Positions 1 to 8,368 of a stretch of 64,000 nucleotides of DNA are shown here, piece after piece. The notes below the pieces were generated by a model, which saw nothing but the letters and a program-made list of their open reading frames with translations, had not been told where the DNA came from and searched no databases. Each line of letters opens with the position of its first letter. Within the stretch, counting starts at the first letter, position 1. The stretch comes from Oleiagrimonas sp963817755. GTDB lineage: Bacteria > Pseudomonadota > Gammaproteobacteria > Xanthomonadales > Rhodanobacteraceae. Position numbers and translations under genes: made by a program. The stretch lies in contig CAWFPB010000003.1 of the NCBI GenBank assembly GCA_963817755.1, positions 124,001 to 188,000 on the forward strand, read 5' to 3'.

Positions 1-474
1 CCGCTGGAAATCCCCCCGAACATGGATCGCCCCAATGTCAGCAACGCCCTGACCATCCCGACCGTCAACGCCCAGCAGTCGCAGCCCGCGCCCGCCGCCA
101 AGCCTGGCGTGCTGCACCTGGACAGTGACGTGGACACGGCCTACAAGCGCGTCGGCCTGATCCTCGGCAATGGCGATATCGGCAGCATCACCTCGCAGAG
201 CGACAGCAGCCACACCTACCAGGTCGCCATGGCCTCGAAGATGCAGCTCGGTTCCAGCCAGGGGTTCCTCGAGCGCCATTTCAGCAATGCGCAGAACGCC
301 GACAAGGCCGGCAACGGCTCCTCCGCTGCTGCCGGCGCAACCGCGCAGGCGCCTTCGGCGGTGACCGTGCAGGTTTCGGCCGCAGCGGGTGGCGGCAGTG
401 ATGTCAGCGCCTCGGGCGATCCGCAGCAGGTCGCGCGTCTGATGAGCGCACTGAAATCGCGCCTGGGCGGTTGA
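1..474 (+). CDS. BamC-like outer-membrane assembly lipoprotein, 3' end only
   Basis: The frame is open from base 1 and ends with TGA at 472-474, giving the last 157 residues of a protein whose start lies outside the window. The visible part begins PLEIPPN, which resembles the proline-rich segment after the lipobox in BamC (NlpB), and it then contains a serine/alanine/glycine-rich low-complexity stretch and ends MSALKSRLGG. BamC is an accessory lipoprotein of the BAM complex that inserts beta-barrel proteins into the outer membrane. The signal peptide and lipobox cannot be seen, so the identity is a family-level guess. A strong hairpin terminator follows at once. Confidence 0.45.
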   Translation, partial: PLEIPPNMDRPNVSNALTIPTVNAQQSQPAPAAKPGVLHLDSDVDTAYKRVGLILGNGDIGSITSQSDSSHTYQVAMASKMQLGSSQGFLERHFSNAQNADKAGNGSSAAAGATAQAPSAVTVQVSAAAGGGSDVSASGDPQQVARLMSALKSRLGG

Positions 475-494
475 TCCGCCCGGTGCCGCAAAGC

Positions 495-520
495 AAAACG
501 CCGCCCGAGGGCGGCGTTTT
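495..520. terminator. Bidirectional Rho-independent terminator between bamC-like gene and fdxA
   Basis: A perfect 12-bp inverted repeat (aaaacgccgccc at 495-506 and its complement at 509-520) with a 2-base centre lies between two convergent genes. It has A's on the left arm and T's on the right arm, so it can terminate transcription from either side. Confidence 0.85.
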
Positions 521-547
521 CGTATCCGTGTCGCGTTGCTGGCGCGG

Positions 548-871
548 TCAGCGCTCCAGCAGGCGCAGCTTGTCGGGCTTGTTCTCCCACTCGGCCGCAT
601 CGTCCGGTGGATCCTTGCGCTCGGTGATCACCGGCCAGATTTCGCACAGCTCCGCGTTGAGCGGGGTGTAATGCTCCTGTCCGGCCGGTACGTCGTCTTC
701 GGGATAGATCGCGTTGACCGGGCACTCCGGCTCGCACAGGGTGCAGTCGATGCACTCGTCCGGATTGATGGCCAGGAAGTTGGGCCCTTCGTGGAAGGCG
801 TCGACCGGACACACCTCGACGCAGTCGGTGTACTTGCACTTGATGCAGTTTTCGACGACGACGAAGGTCAT
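548..871 (-). CDS. fdxA: 7Fe ferredoxin, [3Fe-4S][4Fe-4S]
   Basis: This encodes a 107-residue ferredoxin starting MTFVVVENC. Cysteines at about 9, 12, 17 and 21 and a second CxxCxxC...C cluster at 40, 43, 46 and 50 match the Azotobacter FdI/FdxA arrangement, in which one cluster is [3Fe-4S] and the other [4Fe-4S]. It is a soluble one-electron carrier. The acidic C-terminal extension after the second cluster is typical of this class. A TTG two codons upstream would add two residues; the ATG at 871 gives the usual family length. It is a single gene, convergent with the lipoprotein gene, with its own transcription implied. Confidence 0.93.
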   Translation of the reverse strand: MTFVVVENCIKCKYTDCVEVCPVDAFHEGPNFLAINPDECIDCTLCEPECPVNAIYPEDDVPAGQEHYTPLNAELCEIWPVITERKDPPDDAAEWENKPDKLRLLER

Positions 872-1053
872 ATGCAATGCCCTGAAAGCTGGCCAAGGCG
901 ACGCTGTTGGAAAAGCCCGTACGGCCGATCGCAGCGACGCTTTTCGAACCGTGCGGCCGGGTTTGGCCGCTGCGTCCGTTCCACGGATGCGGTCGTCAAG
1001 ATGCTTGCCGTCATGTTTCCACTACGGCGATCATGGACGATCGCAAAAGTAAA

Positions 1054-1129
1054 TGGCGCTCCCTACGAGACTCGAACTCGTGTTTTCGCCTTGAGAGGGC
1101 GACGTCCTGGACCGCTAGACGAAGGGAGC
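1054..1129 (-). tRNA. tRNA-Glu (anticodon CTC)
   Basis: The reverse strand folds as a full cloverleaf. The 7-bp acceptor GCTCCCT pairs with AGGGAGC, followed by the discriminator G and an encoded CCA at 1056-1054. The anticodon stem CGCC/GGCG carries the loop CTCTCAA, giving anticodon CTC (GAG codons), and the T-loop TTCGAGT is normal. The D-arm matches bacterial tRNA-Glu. The length is 76 nt. Confidence 0.97.
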
Positions 1130-1149
1130 GCAAGAGCGCGAGGCGCGGT

Positions 1150-1177
1150 AGTATAACGGAAATATGCCTTCGGGCAA
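1150..1177 (-). promoter_or_regulatory. Promoter of tRNA-Glu, overlapping the start of pcnB
   Basis: On the minus strand TTGCCC (1177-1172) is followed after 16 bp by TATACT (1155-1150), and the tRNA begins 21 bp downstream. The -35 hexamer overlaps the proposed ATG of the divergent pcnB gene on the other strand. Confidence 0.65.
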
Positions 1178-2541
1178 TGCCCCCATCGAGCTTCGAGGAA
1201 GCCGTACGCTTGAATCAGGAATCACCGAACGTCCCCAACCACGACCCGCACGTCATTTCCCGCGATCGTCACTGCATTTCCCGCCGCAATATCAGCAAGG
1301 CCGCGCTGCGCGTGTTGTACGGCCTGCATGAGGGCGGTTACCGGGCGCTGCTGGTAGGCGGAGCGGTCCGCGACCTGCTGCTGGGTCGTCAGCCCAAGGA
1401 TTTCGACATCGCCACGGACGCCACGCCCGAACAGGTGCGCAAGCTTTTCCGCAACTGTCGGCTGATCGGCCGTCGCTTTCGTCTGGCGCACGTGATGTTC
1501 GGGCGCGAGATCATCGAAGTGGCCACCTTCCGCGGCACGGGAGAGTCCGGCGATGGCGATCGCCACATCGTCGACGGGCGCATCGTGCGCGACAACATCT
1601 GGGGCACCATCGAGGAGGATGCGAAGCGTCGCGACTTCCGCGTCAACGCCATGTACTACGACATCGCCGATTTCAGCGTGCTCGACGATGTCGGCGGCAT
1701 GCAGGACCTGCACGACCGCGTGCTGCGCCTGATCGGCGATCCGGAAACGCGCTATCGCGAGGATCCGGTCCGCATGCTGCGTGCAGCGCGCCTGGCCGCC
1801 AAACTGGATTTCGAGATCTCACCCTCGGCCTCGGCGCCGTTCGCCGAGCTGGCCCCGTTGCTGGGCCAGGCTGCACCGGCACGCCTGTTCGACGAATCGC
1901 TGAAGCTGTTCATGGCCGGCCATGCCCTGAAGAGTTTCCGCACGCTGCGCCGGCACGGCCTGCTGGCGCCGCTGTACCCGGCCACGGCACGCGCGCTCGA
2001 TGCCGGCGACGAAACCCTGCTGGCCATGATCGAGCAGGGCATGGCCAACACCGACACGCGCGTGGCCGAGGACAAGCCGGTCACGCCCGCCTTCCTGTTC
2101 GCAGTGTTGCTCTGGGGCGAGGTGCGCGAACAGGCACAGGCCATGATCGAGGACGACATGGCTCCTTCGCTGGCCTGGCAGCGCGCCGCGCATCGCGTGG
2201 TGGCCGCCCAGGCGCAGCACGTGGCGATCCCGCGCCGGTTCACGCACATGATGGAGGAGATCTGGGAGCTGCAGCCGCGCTTCGTCCATCGCACGCGCAA
2301 GCGGGCGCTTCGCCTGCTCGAGCATCCGCGGTTCCGGGCCGCCTACGATTTCCTGCTGCTGCGCGCGGGCGAGGACGAATCGATCCGCGAGCTCGGCCAG
2401 TGGTGGACCCAGGCGCAGGAAGTGCCCAGCGACAAGCTGGCCGCCCAGTTGGGGTCGGCTCCGCGCAGCGGGGCACCGGGGCGCAAGCGCCGCCGCCGGC
2501 GCGGCGGACGCAACCGGTCCGGGTCCGAAACTTCGGAGTAG
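1177..2541 (+). CDS. pcnB: Polynucleotide adenylyltransferase (poly(A) polymerase I)
   Basis: A 454-residue protein of the class II tRNA-nucleotidyltransferase/PcnB family, which adds A tails to RNA 3' ends and so promotes exonucleolytic decay. The head-domain signature VGGAVRDLLLG sits at about 60-70, with the catalytic DFD at 75-77 and the RREDFRVNAM-like motif (KRRDFRVNAM) further on. The C-terminus is strongly basic (KRRRRRGGR), as in PcnB and unlike CCA-adding enzymes, and suits RNA binding. The frame is open well upstream, through the tRNA gene; the ATG at 1177 is chosen because it gives the normal family length and lies just beyond the tRNA promoter. TTG 1210 is an alternative. folK follows after 3 bp, implying one transcript. 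Confidence 0.92.
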   Translation: MPPSSFEEAVRLNQESPNVPNHDPHVISRDRHCISRRNISKAALRVLYGLHEGGYRALLVGGAVRDLLLGRQPKDFDIATDATPEQVRKLFRNCRLIGRRFRLAHVMFGREIIEVATFRGTGESGDGDRHIVDGRIVRDNIWGTIEEDAKRRDFRVNAMYYDIADFSVLDDVGGMQDLHDRVLRLIGDPETRYREDPVRMLRAARLAAKLDFEISPSASAPFAELAPLLGQAAPARLFDESLKLFMAGHALKSFRTLRRHGLLAPLYPATARALDAGDETLLAMIEQGMANTDTRVAEDKPVTPAFLFAVLLWGEVREQAQAMIEDDMAPSLAWQRAAHRVVAAQAQHVAIPRRFTHMMEEIWELQPRFVHRTRKRALRLLEHPRFRAAYDFLLLRAGEDESIRELGQWWTQAQEVPSDKLAAQLGSAPRSGAPGRKRRRRRGGRNRSGSETSE

Positions 2542-2544
2542 CGC

Positions 2545-3033
2545 ATGCGCGCCTACGTGGCCCTGGGCAGCAACCAGGACGATCCGCAGCGCCAGGTCCT
2601 TGCCGCGTTTTCCGCGCTCGGCATGCTGCCCGATACGCGATGGGAACGAAGTTCCTCGCTGTACCGTACGCTGCCCTGGGGCGTGACCGACCAGCCCGAC
2701 TTCATCAATGCCGTGGCCGAACTGGACACCGGGTTGGGGCCGAAGCCCTTGATGGAGGCCCTGCTGCGGATCGAAACGCAGGCCGGACGCACCCGCGAGG
2801 GCCGTCGCTGGGGACCGCGTATCCTGGACCTGGACCTGCTGATGTATGGTGACCTGCAACTGGATGAGCCGGGACTGAGCGTGCCGCATCCACGCATCGC
2901 CGAACGCGCCTTCGTGCTTCTGCCGCTGGCCGAGCTCGATGCGAAACTCGTCATCCCCGGGCAGGGCCGCGTGGATGCACTGCTGGATCGGGTCGATGCC
3001 GGATCCTGCAAGCGGCTGCCGCAGGCCACATGA
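2545..3033 (+). CDS. folK: 2-amino-4-hydroxy-6-hydroxymethyldihydropteridine pyrophosphokinase (HPPK)
   Basis: A 162-residue HPPK that transfers pyrophosphate from ATP to 6-hydroxymethyl-dihydropterin in folate synthesis. The N-terminal ALGSNQDD, the middle FINAVAEL, and the signature RWGPRILDLDLLMYG, whose two aspartates bind Mg/ATP, are all present, followed by VPHPRIAERAFVLLPL. The length is normal. It sits 3 bp after pcnB and upstream of panB, the pcnB-folK-panBC order common in gammaproteobacteria, so co-transcription is likely. Confidence 0.96.
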   Translation: MRAYVALGSNQDDPQRQVLAAFSALGMLPDTRWERSSSLYRTLPWGVTDQPDFINAVAELDTGLGPKPLMEALLRIETQAGRTREGRRWGPRILDLDLLMYGDLQLDEPGLSVPHPRIAERAFVLLPLAELDAKLVIPGQGRVDALLDRVDAGSCKRLPQAT

Positions 3034-3126
3034 CTTCATCGCCGAACGGCCGGCCCGCGTGCGATGCTTGCATCCTGCAGGCCGCCCCCGGGTCGGTACT
3101 CGAACACTTTTCTGGACACAACGCAC

Positions 3127-3948
3127 GTGTACAAGCAAACCGCCGAGCCACCACGCAAACCGGTCACCGTGCCGGGTCTTCGCGCCATGAAGGCCGAAGG
3201 CCGCAGGATCGTCATGCTGACGTCCTACGATGCCAGCTTCGCCGCCCGCGCCGAGGAAGCGGGCGTGGACGTGGTGCTGGTCGGCGATTCGCTGGGCATG
3301 GTGGTCCAGGGACACGCCAGCACGCTGCCGGTGACCCTGGACCAGGCCGTGTACCACACCGCGGCAGTCTCGCGCGGGCTTTCGCGCACGCTGCTGGTGG
3401 CGGACCTGCCGTTCATGACCGACCGCGACCCGGACCATGCCCTGGAGGCCGCGCGGCGGCTGATGGCCGAGGGCGGTGCGGCGATGGTCAAGCTGGAAGG
3501 GGCCGGACATGTGTGCGGCGTGATCGAGGCGCTGGCCGAACGCAACGTGCCGGTGTGCGCGCACCTGGGTCTGACCCCGCAGTCGGTCCACCGGCTGGGC
3601 GGCTACCGGGTGCAGGGACGCGATGAGGCAGTCGCCGAGCGCATCCTCGCCGATGCCCGGGCGGTGGCCGCGGCGGGTGCCGACCTGCTGGTGCTGGAGG
3701 CGATCCCGGCCGATCTGGCGCGTCGCATCACCGAGGAGCTGGAGATTCCGACCATCGGCATCGGCGCCGGCAGCGGCACCGACGGCCAGGTGCTGGTGGT
3801 CTACGACATGCTCGGCATCACGCCGGGCAAGCGGCCCAAGTTCAGCAAGGACTACCTGGACGGCCGCGGCTCCGTGGTCGAGGCCATGATCGCCTACGCC
3901 GAGGACGTGCGGGCCGGGCGCTTTCCCGCCGCCGAACACGAATACTGA
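3127..3948 (+). CDS. panB: 3-methyl-2-oxobutanoate hydroxymethyltransferase
   Basis: PanB makes ketopantoate from alpha-ketoisovalerate and methylene-tetrahydrofolate, the first step of pantothenate synthesis. The 273-residue protein shows the metal-binding VGDSLGMV (about 52-59), ADLPFMT, VKLEG, the GLTPQSVHRLGGYRVQG loop, and IGIGAGSGTDGQVLV. The GTG at 3127 (MYKQTAEPP) gives the family length. An in-frame ATG at 3064 would add 21 residues without similarity; neither start has a strong ribosome site, so the start is uncertain. The 93-bp gap after folK contains nothing clear. Confidence 0.93.
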   Translation: MYKQTAEPPRKPVTVPGLRAMKAEGRRIVMLTSYDASFAARAEEAGVDVVLVGDSLGMVVQGHASTLPVTLDQAVYHTAAVSRGLSRTLLVADLPFMTDRDPDHALEAARRLMAEGGAAMVKLEGAGHVCGVIEALAERNVPVCAHLGLTPQSVHRLGGYRVQGRDEAVAERILADARAVAAAGADLLVLEAIPADLARRITEELEIPTIGIGAGSGTDGQVLVVYDMLGITPGKRPKFSKDYLDGRGSVVEAMIAYAEDVRAGRFPAAEHEY

Positions 3949-3969
3949 GGACAGGGAAGCCCTTTCGCC

Positions 3970-4815
3970 ATGCAGACCGTGACCGAAATCCAGGCCCTGC
4001 GCGCCACCGTGCGTGGCTGGCGCAGCAGCGGACAGGCCGTGGGCCTGGTGCCGACCATGGGCAATCTGCACGAGGGGCACTATTCGCTGCTCAGGCAGGC
4101 GCGCGCACGTTGCGACCGCGTGATTGCCAGCGTGTTCGTCAATCCCACCCAGTTCGGTCCCGGGGAGGACTACGACCGCTATCCGCGGACCCTGGCGCAG
4201 GACCAGGCCGGGCTGGCCGACCATGACTGCGACCTGCTGTTTGCGCCCAGCGTGGAGGTCATGTATCCGTTCGGCACCGAGGACTGCGTGCGCGTGCACG
4301 TGCCGCGCCTGACCGGCACCCTGGAAGGCGCGCATCGCCCCGGGCATTTCGACGGCATGGCCACGGTGGTGTGCAAGCTGTTCAACCTGGTGCAGCCGGA
4401 CGTGGCGGTGTTCGGCCAGAAGGACTTCCAGCAGCTGCGCGTGATCGAGCGCGTGGTGCGCTGTCTCGGGTTGCCGGTGAGCGTGCTGGCCGCTCCGATC
4501 GTGCGCGAGAGCGACGGGCTGGCCTTGAGTTCGCGTAACCAGTACCTGTCCGTCGAAGAACGCCGGCGCGCCATCGGTATCCACGAGACCCTGCTGTGGA
4601 TGCGCGAAGCCATGGGCGAGGGAAAGTCACCGAAGGCCGTGGAGAAAGCCGCCCGCAAGCGCCTGCGCGATGCCGGATTCGAACCCGACTACGCGGCGGT
4701 GCGGCGCAGTACCGACCTGGCCGAACCCGGCGAGGACGAACGCCAGGGCCTGGTGGCATTGATTGCCGCGCGCCTGGGCGACACCCGGCTGATCGACAAC
4801 CTGCTGCTGGACTGA
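3970..4815 (+). CDS. panC: Pantoate--beta-alanine ligase
   Basis: PanC joins pantoate and beta-alanine with ATP to give pantothenate. The 281-residue sequence has the nucleotidylyltransferase-type PTMGNLHEGH (HxGH-like, about 28-37), SVFVNPTQFGPGEDYDRYPR, FGQKDFQQL, and LSSRNQYLS, the KMSKS-equivalent loop. It follows panB after 21 bp and precedes panD, so all three dedicated pantothenate genes are contiguous. Confidence 0.96.
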   Translation: MQTVTEIQALRATVRGWRSSGQAVGLVPTMGNLHEGHYSLLRQARARCDRVIASVFVNPTQFGPGEDYDRYPRTLAQDQAGLADHDCDLLFAPSVEVMYPFGTEDCVRVHVPRLTGTLEGAHRPGHFDGMATVVCKLFNLVQPDVAVFGQKDFQQLRVIERVVRCLGLPVSVLAAPIVRESDGLALSSRNQYLSVEERRRAIGIHETLLWMREAMGEGKSPKAVEKAARKRLRDAGFEPDYAAVRRSTDLAEPGEDERQGLVALIAARLGDTRLIDNLLLD

Positions 4816-4856
4816 ACGCAGCGGGCGCGCATGCGGCAGGGCCTGCTGCGTGACGC

Positions 4857-4862
4857 TATAAT
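4857..4862 (+). promoter_or_regulatory. Candidate -10 element upstream of panD
   Basis: A perfect TATAAT lies 38 bp before the panD ATG, between panC and panD. No convincing -35 is seen 16-18 bp upstream, so this is only a plausible internal promoter giving panD extra expression. Confidence 0.4.
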
Positions 4863-4900
4863 GGGCGTTTCCCCTCACCCGCATCCGTCGAGGCGACGTC

Positions 4901-5281
4901 ATGCATCTGAACATGCTCAAGGCCAAGATCCACCGCGCGACCGTGACCCACGCGGAACTGCACTACGAGGGCTCGATCGCCATCGACGGCGACCTGCTGG
5001 ACGCGTCCGGCATCCGCGAGTACGAGCAGATCCACGCCTGGAACATCAACAGCGGACAGCGCTTCACCACCTATGCGCTGCGCGCCGAGGAAGGCTCGGG
5101 CATCATCTCGGTCAACGGCAGCGCCGCGCGCAGCGCGCAGGCCGGCGACCTGATCATCATCGCCGCCTTCGTGGCCCTGGACGAGGCCGAGCTGGCCGAC
5201 TACAAGCCGCAGCTGGTCTACGTCGACGCCGACAATCGCATCACCCGCACCAACACCGCCATTCCCAAGCAGGCGGCCTGA
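4901..5281 (+). CDS. panD: Aspartate 1-decarboxylase (pyruvoyl enzyme precursor)
   Basis: PanD decarboxylates L-aspartate to beta-alanine, the second substrate of PanC. The 126-residue proenzyme carries the self-cleavage site Gly24-Ser25 in HYEGSIAI, where Ser25 becomes the pyruvoyl group. Lys9, in the MLKAKIHRATVT start, and the YEQIHAWNINSGQR segment are typical. The ATG at 4901 matches the MHLxxLKAKIH start usual in this order; an internal ATG four codons later is the alternative. Adjacent panB, panC and panD complete de novo pantothenate synthesis apart from panE. Confidence 0.96.
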   Translation: MHLNMLKAKIHRATVTHAELHYEGSIAIDGDLLDASGIREYEQIHAWNINSGQRFTTYALRAEEGSGIISVNGSAARSAQAGDLIIIAAFVALDEAELADYKPQLVYVDADNRITRTNTAIPKQAA

Positions 5282-5383
5282 ACGGGCCGTATGCCGATCC
5301 GCGCACCGTTTGCGTGCGCGGCGCTTGCAATCGACGCGGCGTCCCCGTGTACTAGGAGCCAGCCCGCATGGGGGAGGGCCTGC

Positions 5384-5722
5384 ATGTCAGGCAGCCGCTT
5401 CATCCAGACATGGCGCGACGCTGCGCGCGCGCTCGAACTCAACGTCACGCCGTGGCGCGTGGTGCTGCTGCCGTCGGCCAAGTGCCTGGTCGCGGACCTG
5501 TGGATCGATGGGTTCGGTTCGCCACGCGGGATGCTGCTGTTCGGTCGTGCCGAGCAGATCGAGCAGCGCACGGCGGAGCTGGAACGCGAGTGTTGGGCCT
5601 ACACGGTGTTCGGCAGCGAGCGTGACGTGTGCCATTCCCCGCAACAGATCATGCATCGCCTGCGCGACTGGGGCTGGCGCGGTGCTCCCGAGCGCATGCC
5701 GGGGTGGCTGATCGGCGTTTGA
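5384..5722 (+). CDS. Small conserved-looking protein of unknown function
   Basis: A 112-residue soluble protein starting MSGSRFIQTWRDAAR, preceded by GGGGAGG about 7 bp upstream of the ATG, which decides this start. The frame is open to 5291, but the extension looks like non-coding sequence. It is rich in Trp and Arg, with a central hydrophobic strand pair (WRVVLLPS, LVADLWIDGF) and no signal peptide or membrane segment. I do not recognise the family. It ends 4 bp from the convergent queG gene. Codon use is like that of its neighbours, so it is probably real. Confidence 0.6.
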   Translation: MSGSRFIQTWRDAARALELNVTPWRVVLLPSAKCLVADLWIDGFGSPRGMLLFGRAEQIEQRTAELERECWAYTVFGSERDVCHSPQQIMHRLRDWGWRGAPERMPGWLIGV

Positions 5723-5726
5723 GGTC

Positions 5727-6809
5727 CTATTCGCAAGCCTTCTGACGGCGAAGGGCCCAGGCCACATGTTCGCGCACCAGTGCCGAGGGATGGTCGGCGC
5801 GTGCGTGCAATGCCGCAACCACCTCCGTCGCATGTGGCGCATTGCCCAGTGCCACCGCGATGTTGCGCAACCAGCCCTCGTAGCCGGTGCGTCGGATGGC
5901 CATGCCCTCGGTGCGCTTGAGGAATTGCTCCTCGTTCCAGGCGAACAGTTCCACCAGCCGCGCCCCGTCCAGGCCATGGCGCGGGGCGAAGTCGGGCTCC
6001 TCGGCCAGCTGCGCGAACTTGTTCCACGGGCACACCAGCTGGCAGTCGTCGCAACCGAAGATGCGGTTGCCCATCGGGGCACGCAGCGGCTCGGGGATCG
6101 AACCCTTCAGCTCGATCGTCAGGTAGGAAATGCAGCGCCGCGCGTCGAGCCGGTAGGGCGCGGTGATGGCCTGCGTGGGACACACGTCGATGCAGCGCCG
6201 GCAAGTGCCGCAGTGCGCACTGGCGGGCACGTCCAGCGGCAGCGGAAGGTCGGTGAACAACTCACCCAGCAGGAACCAGGAGCTGGCCCGGCGGTTGAGC
6301 AGCAGGGTGTGCTTGCCGATCCAGCCCAGCCCCGCGTCGCGCGCCAGCGCCTTCTCCAGCACCGGCGCCGAATCGACGAAGGCGCGGTAGCCGAACGGCC
6401 CCACCGTGGCGGCGATGCGGTCGGCCAGTTGCTGCAGGCGCCGGCGCATCAGCTTGTGGTAGTCGCGGCCCAGGGCGTAACGCGCCACGTAGCCGCGCTC
6501 GGGCGACTCGAGCACGCGCCAGGCGGCGTCCACGTCCTGCGGCAGGCAGTCCATGCGCACGCAGATCACCCGCTGCGTGCCCGGATGCAGCTCGGCGGGC
6601 CGGCTGCGCTTGCGGCCGTGCCGGGCCATGTAGGACATCTCGCCGTGCAGGCCCTGGTCGAGCCAGTCCTCCAGGTGCGCCTCGTCCTCGTGCAGCGAGG
6701 TGCCGGCCACGCCCACGGCGGCGAAGCCCAGTTCGCGCGCCCAGGTACGGATGTCGTTCATCAGCGCGTGCGGGTCGATGTGGTCGGGCAGGGCGGGCAT
6801 GCCGTGCAT
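5727..6809 (-). CDS. queG: Epoxyqueuosine reductase
   Basis: QueG performs the last step of queuosine formation in tRNA (GUN anticodons), reducing epoxyqueuosine with a cobalamin cofactor and two [4Fe-4S] clusters. The 360-residue protein has the ferredoxin-like cluster HCGTCRRCIDVCP (Cys 200, 203, 206, 210) and the second motif CDDCQLVCPWN (253, 256, 260), plus the conserved FVDSAPVLEKA with catalytic Asp146 and a HEAT-like C-terminal region. The ATG at 6809 was chosen over a farther upstream frame that would overlap nnrD; ATG 6800 is possible. It is divergent from nnrD with about 80 bp between them. Confidence 0.94.
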   Translation of the reverse strand: MHGMPALPDHIDPHALMNDIRTWARELGFAAVGVAGTSLHEDEAHLEDWLDQGLHGEMSYMARHGRKRSRPAELHPGTQRVICVRMDCLPQDVDAAWRVLESPERGYVARYALGRDYHKLMRRRLQQLADRIAATVGPFGYRAFVDSAPVLEKALARDAGLGWIGKHTLLLNRRASSWFLLGELFTDLPLPLDVPASAHCGTCRRCIDVCPTQAITAPYRLDARRCISYLTIELKGSIPEPLRAPMGNRIFGCDDCQLVCPWNKFAQLAEEPDFAPRHGLDGARLVELFAWNEEQFLKRTEGMAIRRTGYEGWLRNIAVALGNAPHATEVVAALHARADHPSALVREHVAWALRRQKACE

Positions 6810-6889
6810 TGTAGAGCCAGCGCGGCGGCACTCGCTGTACGCCGGGGTCGTTGTTACGCTTCGCCCATGACTGGAAAGGCCTGCCCCAC

Positions 6890-8368
6890 ATGAGCGCGGT
6901 ATCCGAACACGCCCTGTACACCACCGCACAGGTCCGGGCGATGGACCGGCACGCCATCGACGTGCTCGGCGTGCCCGGGTTCGTCCTGATGCAGCGCGCG
7001 GCGCAGGCGGCGCTCGGGGAACTGCTCGCGCGCTGGCCGCAGGCGCGTTCCCTGCTGCTGCTGTGCGGGCCGGGCAACAACGGCGGCGACGCCTTCCTGC
7101 TGGGCGCGCAGGCCTTGCAGCAGGGCCTCGAGGTGCGGGCCGTCGCGCTGTCCGATGCTTCGGCCGGCGATGCCGGCCGGGCGCGGCAGGCGTTCGTCGA
7201 TGCCGGGGGCGAGGTGGTGCCCGCGGCAGGCCTCACGTCGCTGCCGCACGCGGACGTGCTGCTCGACGGACTGTTCGGCACCGGCCTGAACCGTGCCCCC
7301 GGGGGGGACGCGGCGGCGCTGATCGACAGGGCCCATGCCGGCGGGTGCCCGATACTCGCCCTGGACGTGCCTTCGGGCCTGAATGCCGACACGGGCGAGG
7401 CCCGCGTGCCCAGCGTGCGCGCCGCGGCCACCGTGACCTTCGTGGCGCACAAGCGCGGCCTGTTCACGGCCGATGCCGCCGATCATTGCGGCACGATCCG
7501 TCTGGCCCGGCTGGATCTGCCCGCGCCCCCCGGAAAGCAGGCCGTGCCCGATGCGGTGCTGCTGGGCGCCGGTGGCCTGCCCCCGCGCCCGCGCAACAGC
7601 CACAAGGGCGCGAACGGCCACGTGCTGGCGCTGGGCGGTGACCTGGGCATGGGCGGTGCGATCCGTTTGTGCGCGGAAGCCGCGCTGCGCGGCGGCGCCG
7701 GCCTGGTCAGCGTGGCCACGCGCCAGGCGCATGTCGGCGCGCTGCATGCCGCGCGGCCGGAGCTGATGGCGCACGCGGTCGAGGACCATGCCGATCTCGA
7801 ACCGCTGCTGCACCGTGCCGGGGTGCTGGCGCTGGGGCCGGGGCTTGGCCAAGGCGAATGGGGCCGTGCGATCTGGAAGGCCGCGCGTGCCAGCGCGCTG
7901 CCGCAGGTGATCGACGCCGACGCCCTGAACCTGCTGTCCGCCGATCCGCAGCCGCTGGGTGCGGACTGCGTGATCACGCCGCACCCCGGGGAGGCCGCGC
8001 GCCTGCTCGATTCCAGCATCGCTGCGGTCCAGGCCGACCGCTTTGCCGCGGTCCGGGCACTGGCCGCGCGCTACGAGGCGGTCGCCGTGCTCAAGGGCAG
8101 CGGCAGCCTGGTGGCTTCGCCGGACGGGCTGGTGGCGGTCTGTCCCTGGGGTAACCCGGGCATGGCCGGCGGCGGCATGGGCGACGTCCTCACCGGCGTG
8201 ATCGCGGCGCTGCGGGCCCAGGGGCTGCCGGCCTGGGAGGCGGCCTGCCTGGGCACCGGGCTGCATGCACGTGCCGGCGACCGGGCCGCGGCCGCCGGCG
8301 GCGAGCGCGGGCTGCTGGCATCGGACCTGTTCCATCCCCTGCGCGAGTTGCTCAATGCCGTCGACTGA
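6890..8368 (+). CDS. nnrD: Bifunctional NAD(P)HX epimerase / ADP-dependent NAD(P)HX dehydratase
   Basis: This enzyme repairs hydrated NADH and NADPH. Residues 1-210 form the YjeF_N epimerase (GPGNNGGDAFLLG, LDVPSGLNADTG), and the remainder the ribokinase-like dehydratase (NSHKGANGHVLALGG, LALGPGLGQ, VITPHPGEAARLL, NPGMAGGGMGDVLTG). The 492-residue length fits the fused form. The start MSAVSEHALYTT at 6890 is preferred over 6851. It opens the nnrD-tsaE-amiC-mutL block also known from E. coli; tsaE overlaps its end by 14 bp. Confidence 0.95.
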   Translation: MSAVSEHALYTTAQVRAMDRHAIDVLGVPGFVLMQRAAQAALGELLARWPQARSLLLLCGPGNNGGDAFLLGAQALQQGLEVRAVALSDASAGDAGRARQAFVDAGGEVVPAAGLTSLPHADVLLDGLFGTGLNRAPGGDAAALIDRAHAGGCPILALDVPSGLNADTGEARVPSVRAAATVTFVAHKRGLFTADAADHCGTIRLARLDLPAPPGKQAVPDAVLLGAGGLPPRPRNSHKGANGHVLALGGDLGMGGAIRLCAEAALRGGAGLVSVATRQAHVGALHAARPELMAHAVEDHADLEPLLHRAGVLALGPGLGQGEWGRAIWKAARASALPQVIDADALNLLSADPQPLGADCVITPHPGEAARLLDSSIAAVQADRFAAVRALAARYEAVAVLKGSGSLVASPDGLVAVCPWGNPGMAGGGMGDVLTGVIAALRAQGLPAWEAACLGTGLHARAGDRAAAAGGERGLLASDLFHPLRELLNAVD

